A stretch of 64,000 bases of DNA from Pseudophaeobacter profundi (GTDB taxonomy: Bacteria; Pseudomonadota; Alphaproteobacteria; Rhodobacterales; Rhodobacteraceae). Where the stretch lies: positions 1 to 64,000 of the forward strand of contig NZ_JARJEF010000007.1 in NCBI RefSeq assembly GCF_029697505.1, in the 5' to 3' direction. Under the pieces are notes generated by a model. It was not told where the DNA came from and did not search any database. It was given only the letters and a program-made list of their open reading frames with translations. A program made the position numbers and the translations under genes. Below, piece after piece: positions 7,998 through 16,641 of this stretch; position 1 is the first letter of the stretch, and the number at the start of each line of letters is the position of its first letter.

Positions 7998-9380
7998 ATG
8001 GGCCAGACCCTGAAATGTATCTCTCCGATTGACGGATCGGTTTATGCAGAGCGCCAGACCCTGTCCCGCGACGAGGGATTTGCTGTCGCCACTGCGGCGC
8101 GCGCAGCGCAAAAGGCCTGGGCTGCACGCCCGGTGCAGGAACGCATCGATCTGGTAATGGCCGGTGTTGCCGCCATTGGCGCGATGAATGATGAAATCGT
8201 TCCCGAGCTGGCCCATATGATGGGGCGCCCGGTGCGCTATGGCGGCGAATTTGGCGGCTTTAACGAGCGCAGCTCCTACATGGCGGAGATTGCCGAAACC
8301 GCGCTGGCAGATATCGAAGTTGGCGATGATGCTGACTTTAAACGCTACATCAAGCGGGTGCCACATGGGGTTGTCTTTATCGTCGCCCCCTGGAACTATC
8401 CCTATATGACGGCCATCAACACGCTAGCGCCGGCTTTGATTGCCGGTAATACCGTGGTGCTGAAACATGCCACGCAAACCCTGCTTGTTGGTGAGCGGAT
8501 GGCGGCGGCGTTCCAATCCGCTGGGGTTCCGGCTGAGGTATTCCAGAACGTTTTCCTGGACCATGACACCACCTCGGCCCTGATTGCTGAGCGCGCCTTT
8601 GACTTTGTCAATTTCACCGGATCGGTTGGCGGCGGCCAGGCAATGGAACGCGCGGCAGCAGGCACCTTTACGGGTGTCGGCACCGAACTGGGCGGCAAAG
8701 ATCCCGGCTATGTGATGGAAGACGCGGATCTGGATGCGGCCGTGGATACGCTGATTGACGGCGCCATGTTCAATGCCGGTCAGTGCTGCTGCGGCATTGA
8801 ACGCATCTATGTTCACGAAAGCCTTTATGATGAGTTTGTCGCCAAGGCGGTCGAGATCGTCAAAGGGTACAAGCTTGGCAACCCACTGGATGAGGCCACA
8901 ACCATGGGCCCAATGGCCAATGTGCGTTTTGCCGCCGAAGTGCGTGCCCAGATCGACGAAGCCGTCGCAGCAGGGGCTGTGGCGCATATCGACACCATGG
9001 CCGAAGACGACGGTGGCGCCTATCTGACACCGCAGATCCTGACAAATGTCACCCATGAAATGCGGGTGATGCGCGACGAGAGCTTTGGCCCGGTGGTTGG
9101 TATCATGAAAGTGTCGTCGGACGCCGAAGCGATCGCCCTGATGAATGACAGCGAATTTGGCCTCACCGCCTCGCTCTGGACCCGTGATCTGGACCGCGCC
9201 GCCCGCATCGGTGACGAGATCGAGACTGGCACCGTGTTCCTGAACCGTGCCGATTATCTGGATCCCAGCCTATGCTGGACGGGGTGCAAGAACACCGGTC
9301 GCGGTGGTGGACTGTCGGTCATCGGTTATCAGAACCTCACCCGACCCAAGAGCTATCACCTGAAGAAGGTGGCGGGGTAA
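7998..9380 (+). CDS. aldehyde dehydrogenase family protein
   Basis: 460 residues, NAD(P)-dependent oxidation of an aldehyde to an acid. Visible are the VFIVAPWNYPYM cofactor segment (about 115-126), FTGSVGGG, the general-base Glu in TELGGKDPG (about 230) and the nucleophile region NAGQCCCGIER (about 259-269) with three adjacent cysteines. GAGG at 7988-7991 suits the ATG at 7998; ATGs at 7986 and 7992 are alternatives. With the iron alcohol dehydrogenase next to it the pair can take an alcohol to a carboxylate, as needed in glutamylated amino-alcohol breakdown. Substrate inferred from context only. Confidence 0.87.
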   Translation: MGQTLKCISPIDGSVYAERQTLSRDEGFAVATAARAAQKAWAARPVQERIDLVMAGVAAIGAMNDEIVPELAHMMGRPVRYGGEFGGFNERSSYMAEIAETALADIEVGDDADFKRYIKRVPHGVVFIVAPWNYPYMTAINTLAPALIAGNTVVLKHATQTLLVGERMAAAFQSAGVPAEVFQNVFLDHDTTSALIAERAFDFVNFTGSVGGGQAMERAAAGTFTGVGTELGGKDPGYVMEDADLDAAVDTLIDGAMFNAGQCCCGIERIYVHESLYDEFVAKAVEIVKGYKLGNPLDEATTMGPMANVRFAAEVRAQIDEAVAAGAVAHIDTMAEDDGGAYLTPQILTNVTHEMRVMRDESFGPVVGIMKVSSDAEAIALMNDSEFGLTASLWTRDLDRAARIGDEIETGTVFLNRADYLDPSLCWTGCKNTGRGGGLSVIGYQNLTRPKSYHLKKVAG

Positions 9381-9387
9381 CCCTATC

Positions 9388-9413
9388 GGCCCGAACTGGA
9401 AACAGGTCGGGCC
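9388..9413 (+). terminator. intercistronic hairpin with GAAA tetraloop
   Basis: Stem of 10 pairs (one A-G mismatch) closed by a GAAA loop, between the aldehyde dehydrogenase stop and the alcohol dehydrogenase start. No T-run; probable mRNA-stability element. Confidence 0.5.
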
Positions 9414-9488
9414 ACCATAGCCCTGGGCATGCCGCCCGAGGGCAGAGTGTTACGTTGGCCCCTGCGGCCACATATGAAAGGCGAAGAT

Positions 9489-10634
9489 ATGTCTCTCGTT
9501 GGAAACTGGTCCTACCCGACCGCAATCAAATTCGGCGCTGGCCGGATCAAGGAACTGGGGGAGGCCTGCGCCGCCGCCGGGATCAAGAAGCCCCTGCTGG
9601 TCACAGACAAGGGTCTGGCGGATCTGCCGGTCACCAAAGGCACCCTCGACATCATGGAGGCTGCAGGCCTGGGACGCGGCATCTTCTTTGAAGTGGACCC
9701 GAACCCAAATGAGAAAAACCTGGAGGCCGGGGTCGCGGTCTATAATGCAGGTGGCCACGATGGCGTCATTGCCTTTGGTGGCGGCTCTGGCCTGGATTTG
9801 GGCAAGATGGTTGCTTTCATGGCGGGCCAAACCCGCCCGATCTGGGATTTTGAAGACATTGGCGATTGGTGGACCCGCGCCGATGCTGATGCCATTGCGC
9901 CGATCATCGCGGTACCCACCACGGCTGGCACCGGCTCTGAAGTGGGGCGCGCCAGCGTCATCACCGATAGCGTCAGCCATGTAAAAAAGATCATCTTCCA
10001 TCCCAAGGTGCTGCCTGCGGTCGTGATCTGTGATCCCGAGCTGACCGTTGGTATGCCCAAGTTCATCACCGCCGGCACTGGCCTGGATGCCTTTGCCCAT
10101 TGTGTCGAGGCCTTTTCCTCGCCGCATTACCATCCGATGTCGCAGGGCATCGCACTGGAAGGTATGCGCCTGGTCAAAGACTATCTGCCACGCGCCTATG
10201 CCGATGGCACCGATATCGAAGCCCGCGCGCAGATGATGTCTGCCGCTGCCATGGGGGCCACCGGCTTTCAAAAGGGGCTGGGTGCTATCCATGCCATGAG
10301 CCACCCAATCGGTGCGCATTTCAACACACATCACGGCACCACCAATGCGGTCTGCATGCCCGCCGTGCTGCAATTCAACGCGTCGGCGATTGCCGATCGC
10401 TTTGACAAGGCAGCCGCCTATCTGGGCATCGAGGGGGGCTTTGACGGGTTCTGCGGCTATGTGCAGGAGTTGAACGACAGCATGGGCATTCCGCGCAAGC
10501 TGTCGGATCTGGGCGTCACCGAGGCCGCAATCCCCGATCTGGTCAAAGGCGCCATCATCGACCCCTCTTGCGGGGGCAACCCGATTGAGCTGACCGAGGC
10601 CAATCTGACAGAGCTGTTCAAGGCTGCCCTGTAA
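9489..10634 (+). CDS. iron-containing alcohol dehydrogenase
   Basis: 381 residues of the group III (iron-activated) alcohol dehydrogenase family. The N-domain carries the NAD-binding GGGSGLDLGKM segment (about 98-108) and PTTAGTGSE (about 140-148); the C-domain has the metal-binding His residues in DAFAHCVEA, AIHAMSHPIGAHFNTHHGTTNAV. The start at MSLVGNWSYPT is preceded by AAAGGCGAAG. It is last in the operon and followed by a strong terminator at 10667. Likely partner of the adjacent aldehyde dehydrogenase in oxidising a hydroxyl-bearing intermediate. Confidence 0.88.
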   Translation: MSLVGNWSYPTAIKFGAGRIKELGEACAAAGIKKPLLVTDKGLADLPVTKGTLDIMEAAGLGRGIFFEVDPNPNEKNLEAGVAVYNAGGHDGVIAFGGGSGLDLGKMVAFMAGQTRPIWDFEDIGDWWTRADADAIAPIIAVPTTAGTGSEVGRASVITDSVSHVKKIIFHPKVLPAVVICDPELTVGMPKFITAGTGLDAFAHCVEAFSSPHYHPMSQGIALEGMRLVKDYLPRAYADGTDIEARAQMMSAAAMGATGFQKGLGAIHAMSHPIGAHFNTHHGTTNAVCMPAVLQFNASAIADRFDKAAAYLGIEGGFDGFCGYVQELNDSMGIPRKLSDLGVTEAAIPDLVKGAIIDPSCGGNPIELTEANLTELFKAAL

Positions 10635-10666
10635 GGCGCTTTCTCATCGCGATAGCAAAGAAAATG

Positions 10667-10698
10667 AGCCCCTCGGCATATCCTGCCGGGGGGCTTTT
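10667..10698 (+). terminator. rho-independent terminator of the amine operon
   Basis: 12-bp stem (arms 10667-10678 and 10684-10695, one G-T pair), loop TATCC, then TTTT. It lies 33 bases after the alcohol dehydrogenase stop. Confidence 0.85.
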
Positions 10699-10810
10699 AC
10701 ATTGCGTGCAGCCAAGCTGCGCAAAATGAGCACCCGTATTGTGGCCCTGGGACATCTGATCCCCGCAAAGGCCGATCCCATAGCGAGAGTGCAGATGAAC
10801 GCGATGCGTT

Positions 10811-11815
10811 CTAAAGCGACTGGCCGAGGTTGATCCGCGGGCTGAGGATTTCGCGAATGGGCGCCAGATCGGCAGCGCTGTCGCGGGCTTGCAGCACAAT
10901 CTCGGCGGCGCGTTCGCCAATGGGGCGGCGACAGGCATCCGTGGTGGCCAACTGCAAGGGCAGGCCTTCCAGAATCGGCAGGTTGTTGAAACCGGCCAGC
11001 GCCACATCCTGCGGCACCGAAAGGCCTTCTGCCAGACAATGCATATAGCCGCCCACGCTCATCACATCGCTGGAGTAATAGATGCAGTCTAGGTCCGGTT
11101 GGCGGGCCAACATCTGCTCTGTCAGCAGTCGCCCCGTCGCAATCGCGCTATCGCCAGCATAGTGTTTCAAATCAGTCAGCGCGATGCCCTGCTCTGCCAG
11201 ACCCGAAACAAAGCCGTCATAGCGTTTTCGCGCGCGAAAATCCTGCGGCATCTTGGTGCCAATAAAGCCGATACGCCGATAGCCCCGCGCCAGAATCTGC
11301 GCCGCCATGTCCCGCCCGGCCTGCAGATGCGAGATGCCAACGCAGTGGCGCAGCGGGGTGCCATCCGCATCCATAACCTCGACCACCGGGCAATCGGCCT
11401 GCAGCAGCATTTTCTGGGTTGCTTCACTGTGCTCCAACCCGGCGACGATCAAACCCGAGGGTCGCCAGCTCAGCATTTCGCGGATCACCTCTTCTTCTTC
11501 ATCCATTTCATAGCCCGAGATCCCCACCACCGGTTTCAGCGGGCTTTGCTTCAGCACCGAGGAAATCCCCGAAAGCACCTCGGGGAAAACAAAACTGTTG
11601 AGCGAGGGAACAACCACCGCCACCAGATTTACCGATTGCGACGACAGAGACCCCGCAATGCGATTGGGCACATAGCCATGGGCACGGGCAATTTCCTCGA
11701 CCTTGGCACGGGTTGCGTTGGACACATCCGGTGCGCCACGCAGCGCACGGCTGGCGGTCATCTCGCTAACACCGGCAAGCCGGGCAACGTCCTTCAAAAG
11801 CATTTTTTTGATCAT
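10811..11815 (-). CDS. LacI family transcriptional regulator
   Basis: 334 residues. The N-terminal HTH (about residues 5-52, LLKDVARLAGVSEMTASRALRG..VSNATRAKVEEIARAHGYVPNRIA) is followed by a periplasmic-binding-protein-like sensor domain (about 60-330). GntR/IdnR-like LacI proteins of this length respond to gluconate or related sugar acids, but the ligand is not evident here. It is divergent from gap, and the 166-base region between them contains a near-perfect LacI-type operator at 11910-11929. I therefore expect it to control gap and itself. Confidence 0.88.
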   Translation of the reverse strand: MIKKMLLKDVARLAGVSEMTASRALRGAPDVSNATRAKVEEIARAHGYVPNRIAGSLSSQSVNLVAVVVPSLNSFVFPEVLSGISSVLKQSPLKPVVGISGYEMDEEEEVIREMLSWRPSGLIVAGLEHSEATQKMLLQADCPVVEVMDADGTPLRHCVGISHLQAGRDMAAQILARGYRRIGFIGTKMPQDFRARKRYDGFVSGLAEQGIALTDLKHYAGDSAIATGRLLTEQMLARQPDLDCIYYSSDVMSVGGYMHCLAEGLSVPQDVALAGFNNLPILEGLPLQLATTDACRRPIGERAAEIVLQARDSAADLAPIREILSPRINLGQSL

Positions 11816-11894
11816 GTCGCATGGTCCTGCACTTCGCGCCCCACCGCAAGGGCAACAGGGTCAGCTCGCGGCATTGAGGGTTGCATTTTACCGA

Positions 11895-11932
11895 TGTTAT
11901 CGCTACCGATATCGCAAACGTTAGCGATAACA
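11895..11932. promoter_or_regulatory. LacI-type operator between lacI-family gene and gap
   Basis: The core TATCGCAAACGTTAGCGATA (11910-11929) is a 20-bp palindrome centred on CG with one asymmetric pair, the standard LacI-family layout. An outer perfect 11-bp inverted repeat, TGTTATCGCTA at 11895-11905 and its complement at 11922-11932, overlaps it, so a second half-site array may exist. It is 52 bases before the gap start and 94 before the regulator start. Confidence 0.75.
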
Positions 11933-11981
11933 AATCAAAATCACGGCGCAGATCTGCTGCGCAGTAAACTGGAGCTCTCTG

Positions 11982-12983
11982 ATGACCCTGAAAATCGCCA
12001 TCAATGGATTTGGCCGCATTGGCCGTGGTGTTATGCGGGCCCTGCTGGAAAGCGGTGCCCAGGACATCGAAATCGTCGCGATCAATGATCTGGCCCCAGC
12101 GCAAACCCTGGCGCATCTGCTGAAATATGATTCTGTGCATGGACGGCTAAAGGCGGCGGTGCAGCACAGCGACGACAGCCTTACAGTTGCAGGCAAGACC
12201 CTTCGGCTTAGCGCGCTGCGCGATCCCAAGGATCTATCCTGGGGTGATGTCGATATCGCCTTTGAGTGCACCGGGCGCTTTACCAGCCGCGACGCCGCTG
12301 CCGCGCATCTGGGCAATGGCTCCAAGCGCGTCCTGCTGTCCGCTCCAGGCAAGGATATGGACCGCACCGTGGTCTACGGCGTCAATCACACCGATCTGAC
12401 AGCCGCCGATCTAATTGTCTCCAACGCCTCTTGCACCACCAACTGCCTCGCCCCGGTTGCGCAGGTGCTGGACCAGAGCTTTGGCATCCAGACTGGTTAT
12501 ATGACCACGATCCACGCCTATACCGGGGATCAGCCAACCCATGACAGCCCACACAGTGACCTCTATCGTGGTCGCGCAGCCGCCCTGTCGATGGTTCCCA
12601 CCTCAACTGGGGCGGCCCGCGCCATCGCAGAGGTGCTTCCAAAGCTGAAAGGGCGGCTGGAAGGCTCTGCCATCCGGGTGCCCACGCCCAATGTATCCGT
12701 GGTGGATCTCAGCTTTATGCCGGAACGCCCCGCCACCGTTGATGCGGTGAATGCCGCCCTGCAAGAGGCCGCAAATGGCGCGCTCAACGGGGTGCTGTCC
12801 TATGAAGTCGATCCGATGGTTTCGATTGATTTCAACCATGATCCACATTCGTCTTGCTTTGCAGCGGGGCAAACCTCGGTCACCGAGGGGGGATTGGTCC
12901 GCGTGGTCAGCTGGTATGACAATGAATGGGGCTTTTCCAACCGGATGCTGGACACAGCTCGCCACATGGGCAGCTTGATCTAA
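11982..12983 (+). CDS. gap: type I glyceraldehyde-3-phosphate dehydrogenase
   Basis: 333 residues, cytosolic phosphorylating GAPDH of glycolysis/gluconeogenesis. The Rossmann motif INGFGRIGRG opens the protein; the catalytic Cys lies in SNASCTTNC (about residue 151); later VSWYDNEWGFSNRM is the typical C-terminal helix region. Length is normal for the family. A clear LacI-type operator lies upstream and a LacI regulator is divergent, which is unusual for a housekeeping copy and suggests a sugar-responsive paralogue. No other glycolytic gene is adjacent. Confidence 0.93.
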   Translation: MTLKIAINGFGRIGRGVMRALLESGAQDIEIVAINDLAPAQTLAHLLKYDSVHGRLKAAVQHSDDSLTVAGKTLRLSALRDPKDLSWGDVDIAFECTGRFTSRDAAAAHLGNGSKRVLLSAPGKDMDRTVVYGVNHTDLTAADLIVSNASCTTNCLAPVAQVLDQSFGIQTGYMTTIHAYTGDQPTHDSPHSDLYRGRAAALSMVPTSTGAARAIAEVLPKLKGRLEGSAIRVPTPNVSVVDLSFMPERPATVDAVNAALQEAANGALNGVLSYEVDPMVSIDFNHDPHSSCFAAGQTSVTEGGLVRVVSWYDNEWGFSNRMLDTARHMGSLI

Positions 12984-13107
12984 AGCCAACCACGCGCGGC
13001 ACCTGGCAGGCAGGCATGCCCCGCCCCTGGGGGCCGCCCTTTTCCTACTGACCCTTGCCATGCATCCCCAATGAATGGCACTCTGACCGCATCGAAATGT
13101 CAGCGCC

Positions 13108-15120
13108 GTGTACGGTTCCAGCCAAAGGGGAAAAGGTCTGAAATCCGTTCGCCTCAGATTGCTTTTGCTGGCGCTGCTGCCCCTGGCGGTGCTGATGCCG
13201 CTGTTGCTAACCCTGGCAATGGCGCGCTGGAACGCGGATTATGATGCGGTTCTCATCGCAAAGGTGGAAAGCGATCTGCGCATCGCGGAACAATATCTGG
13301 GGCACCTGCAGACCGGCAGTGCCGAAAGCCTGCACAGCATTGCAAACTCCACCGATTTTCAACTGGCCCTGACCAAAGGACCGGCAGCGGTTCAGGCCCA
13401 CCTGGCCCCCCTGCGCGCCGCGTTGCAGCTGGATTTTCTGGAATATCTTACGCCTCGGGATCTGACTTCGACCCTGGGGGAATGGCCAGTGGTGCAGGCA
13501 GCCGTCAACGGGCAGCGCGCGGCACAGATTGACATTTTTTCACCGCAGGACCTGGCACAGGCCCTGCCGCATATGGTGGAAGATGCCCGTATCCCGCTGA
13601 TTGAAACCGAGGCCGCAGCACCGACACAGCGACAGGTCGAGGATCGTGGCATGATGTTGCATGCCACGGCCCCCGTCGCCGCCACTGGCCATCACGGCGT
13701 GCTGCGTGGTGGGCGCCTGCTGAACCGCAATCTCGACTTCATCGACACCCTGAATGCGCTGGTCTATCTTGGCGGGCCCGCCGATCAGAACCGGCAGGGC
13801 ACCGCCACCCTGTTTCTGGATGACACCCGCATTTCCACCAATGTGCGCCTGTTCGAAGATGTGCGCGCCCTTGGCACCCGCGTCTCTGCCGTGGTGCGCA
13901 ACAAGGTGCTGGACGAGGGGCGCACCTGGCTGGACCGCGCCTTTGTGGTCAATGACTGGTATATCTCGGGCTATCTGCCACTGACCGACAGTTTTGGCAG
14001 CCGCGTTGGCATGCTCTATGTCGGTTTTCTCGAAGCGCCCTATACCGCTGCCAAAGGTGAGGCCTATTGGACCATTATCGCGGTATTCCTTCTCGTCATG
14101 GTCCTATCTGCGCCGCTTTTCTTGTGGCTGGCCAAGGGGATATTCGCGCCCCTGGAACGAATGAGCCATACGATGAAGCGGGTCGAACGTGGCGATTTGA
14201 CCGCCCGCAACGGCACCACACGCCGACAGGATGAAATTGGCCAGGTCGCAGGCCACCTCGACAGCCTGTTGGACCAGATCCAGGACCGTGACCAGCGCCT
14301 GCGCGATTGGGCGGACGAGCTGAACGCCCGTGTGGACAGGCGCACTGCGGAACTACGCGATGCCAACAAGAAGCTGGAAGAAACCTTCAAACAGCTGGTG
14401 ATGAGCGAAAAGCTTGCCTCTATTGGTGAAATCACCGCTGGTGTCGCGCATGAGATCAACAACCCGGTGGCGGTGATCCAGGGAAATGTTGATGTCATCC
14501 GCATGACCCTGGGCGAGGCTGCAGGCGAGTTGCAGACCGAACTGAACCTGATCGACAATCAGGTCATGCGCATTGGCGCCATCGTCGGCAAGCTGCTGCA
14601 ATTCGCCCGACCGTCTGAATTTGGCACCTTTGAGGAAAGCCTCGATCTTGCGCCTCTGGTCAGCGATTGTCTGGTGCTGGTGGACCATGTGATTTCGCGT
14701 CAGACCATTCAGGTGGACAAGCGCTTTGCCGAAGGTGAAAATGCGCCCCCGCCGGTGCGGATTGACCCCGGAGAGCTGCAGCAGGTGGTGATCAACCTGA
14801 TCCTCAACGCCACCCAGGCGATGGCCGGGGCCGGCAGTTTGACCCTGTCTCTTTGCGCTGCGGAACGTGATGGCAAGGTGGGGGCGCTGCTGACGGTCGC
14901 TGACACCGGCTGCGGCATTGCCGAAGATCAGATTGGCGCCGTGTTTAATCCGTTTTACACTACCAAACTGGGCGAAGGGACTGGCCTGGGGCTCTCTATC
15001 AGTCAGACCCTGGTACAGCGCGCCGGCGGGATCATCTCGGCCTTCAATCGCGCCGAAGGTGGGGCTGCCTTCTCGATCTGGCTGCCCGCCGCCGCACCAG
15101 AGCAGGCAAACATCGCCTGA
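13108..15120 (+). CDS. sensor histidine kinase (Cache-like sensor, HAMP, HisKA, HATPase)
   Basis: 670 residues as read from the GTG at 13108; the true start may be slightly downstream (AAAAGG before a CTG/AAA context at 13131). A transmembrane helix at about 15-33 and another at about 320-343 enclose a periplasmic domain of about 280 residues resembling a Cache sensor. HAMP is at about 345-395, a coiled coil at 395-430, the phospho-acceptor His in GVAHEINNPVAV (about 447), the N-box NLILNATQAM and the ATP-lid motifs DTGCGI and GEGTGLGLSI near the end. It converges with the response regulator at 15169-16545, its obvious partner, next to the formate dehydrogenase operon. Confidence 0.9.
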   Translation: MYGSSQRGKGLKSVRLRLLLLALLPLAVLMPLLLTLAMARWNADYDAVLIAKVESDLRIAEQYLGHLQTGSAESLHSIANSTDFQLALTKGPAAVQAHLAPLRAALQLDFLEYLTPRDLTSTLGEWPVVQAAVNGQRAAQIDIFSPQDLAQALPHMVEDARIPLIETEAAAPTQRQVEDRGMMLHATAPVAATGHHGVLRGGRLLNRNLDFIDTLNALVYLGGPADQNRQGTATLFLDDTRISTNVRLFEDVRALGTRVSAVVRNKVLDEGRTWLDRAFVVNDWYISGYLPLTDSFGSRVGMLYVGFLEAPYTAAKGEAYWTIIAVFLLVMVLSAPLFLWLAKGIFAPLERMSHTMKRVERGDLTARNGTTRRQDEIGQVAGHLDSLLDQIQDRDQRLRDWADELNARVDRRTAELRDANKKLEETFKQLVMSEKLASIGEITAGVAHEINNPVAVIQGNVDVIRMTLGEAAGELQTELNLIDNQVMRIGAIVGKLLQFARPSEFGTFEESLDLAPLVSDCLVLVDHVISRQTIQVDKRFAEGENAPPPVRIDPGELQQVVINLILNATQAMAGAGSLTLSLCAAERDGKVGALLTVADTGCGIAEDQIGAVFNPFYTTKLGEGTGLGLSISQTLVQRAGGIISAFNRAEGGAAFSIWLPAAAPEQANIA

Positions 15121-15168
15121 CCAAGGGGCACGGCGGCCCAGGCTAAAACAGGTGCGGCGCAAGCGAGG

Positions 15169-16545
15169 TCAAAGGTCCCAGCTCGCGCATTTGCGATCAA
15201 CAGTTTTTCGCGACACCCCAAGACGGCGCGCCGCCTCGGCCCGGTTACCATCGCAGGCGTCCAGCACATGCATGATATGGCGCTGGGTCACCAAATCCAG
15301 CGATTCAACTGCAGCAGCCCCGGTGATGGCCCCCTTGCCGGCAAACTCTTCTGGGAATTCCCCCAAAATCACCGAACGTTCAATCAGATTGCGCAGCTCG
15401 CGCACATTGCCGGGCCAGTCATAGCGCGCGAACTTCAACAGGGTCTCTTCGTTCAACTCCAGCGCCTCCATGCCAAGGCTGCTGGCGAATTGTTCCATGA
15501 ACAGGGCTGCCAGCTCGACGATGTCTTCAATGCGCTCTTTCAAGGGGGGCATCTGGATCTCGACCACATTGATCCGGTGATACAGATCCGCCCGAAAGCG
15601 CCCGTCTTCAACGGCGGTTTGCAGATCGGCATTGGTGGCAAAAAGAAACCGCAGGTTCAGCGGAATATCCCGCTCGGCACCAACCGGGCGCACCCGCTGA
15701 TCCTCAAGCACCCGCAGCAGCGCCGCCTGTACCTGATCAGGCATCTGCGCCACCTCATCGAGAAACAGCGTGCCCCCGTCAGCATGCAGGAACAATCCGT
15801 CCTTGCGGCGGTTCTGTTCATCAATCTGGCCAAACAGCTCATAGGCGATGCGGTCCGGTGCAATCCCGGCACAGTTCACCGCCACAAAGGGTTGCATCGC
15901 GCGGTCAGACAGCGAATGCAGGGTGCGCGCGGCGATTTCCTTGCCAGTGCCACTGGCCCCGGTGAACAATACCGGCGTTGGCAGCGGTGCCAGGCGGTGC
16001 AGCATATCGCGTGCCTGACTGATAGCAGGCGATATGCCCAACAGCCGTCCGCGTGCCGCGCTGCCTTCGGCCAGAAGTTCATGCTTCAACAAATAGTTTT
16101 CGCGCCGCAAATATTTGCGATCCAGCGCCCTCGCCACAGAGTTGAGGATCTGATTGGCCCGAAACGGTTTCAGCACGAAATCGGCAACCCCGGTGCGCAG
16201 CGCCAGAATAGCCGTTTCCAGATCAGCGTAGGCTGTCACCAGAATGGTATCGGCAAACAGCCCCACCCGGCGCTGTTCCTGCACCCATTCCAGCCCGGTT
16301 TTGCCCGGCATGATATTGTCCAGAATGATCAGATCAAAATGCGCCCGATCCAGAATGGTCGAGGCCTCGGCAGCAGATGCGGCCTGTTCAACCCGTTTGC
16401 AGCGCGGTGCCAGGATCTTGGTCAGAAAGTTGCGCATGCCCGGTTCGTCATCAATCACCAGGATCGAGGCATTGGCCAGGTTCTCTCCGTATTCGTCGCT
16501 TGCGCCTTCTGCCCGCGTCATTGCCGCCACTGCCCTGTCTTTCAT
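15169..16545 (-). CDS. NtrC-family response regulator lacking GAFTGA
   Basis: 458 residues: receiver domain (about 26-140, phospho-acceptor Asp76 in LIILDNIMPG, Lys126), AAA+ domain (about 165-385, Walker A GASGTGKE at 196-203, Walker B GGTLFLDEV at 257-265) and a Fis-type HTH at the C-terminus (ACDGNRAEAARRLGVSRKTVDRK). Between ELFG (236-239) and GGTLF the loop that normally holds GAFTGA, needed to contact sigma-54, reads QIDEQNRRKDG and is about four residues shorter. It therefore probably does not activate sigma-54 promoters, as known for Rhodobacter NtrC. Partner of the convergent kinase at 13108; target inferred to be formate dehydrogenase. Confidence 0.9.
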   Translation of the reverse strand: MKDRAVAAMTRAEGASDEYGENLANASILVIDDEPGMRNFLTKILAPRCKRVEQAASAAEASTILDRAHFDLIILDNIMPGKTGLEWVQEQRRVGLFADTILVTAYADLETAILALRTGVADFVLKPFRANQILNSVARALDRKYLRRENYLLKHELLAEGSAARGRLLGISPAISQARDMLHRLAPLPTPVLFTGASGTGKEIAARTLHSLSDRAMQPFVAVNCAGIAPDRIAYELFGQIDEQNRRKDGLFLHADGGTLFLDEVAQMPDQVQAALLRVLEDQRVRPVGAERDIPLNLRFLFATNADLQTAVEDGRFRADLYHRINVVEIQMPPLKERIEDIVELAALFMEQFASSLGMEALELNEETLLKFARYDWPGNVRELRNLIERSVILGEFPEEFAGKGAITGAAAVESLDLVTQRHIMHVLDACDGNRAEAARRLGVSRKTVDRKCASWDL

Positions 16546-16578
16546 TGCTGCCTCACTTGCCCCTGCCCCGGTCGTACC

Positions 16579-16618
16579 AAAACAGGCCTGCCCAACCTAT
16601 CAGGGTCGGGCCTGCCTG
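16579..16618 (-). terminator. rho-independent terminator of the formate dehydrogenase operon
   Basis: On the minus strand a 15-bp stem with two mismatches (arms 16618-16604 and 16597-16583) is followed by TTTT at 16582-16579. It lies 24 bases past the gamma-subunit stop and before the response-regulator gene, separating the two transcription units. Confidence 0.75.
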
Positions 16619-16641
16619 CGCCATCTGTTTTCATACCTGTG

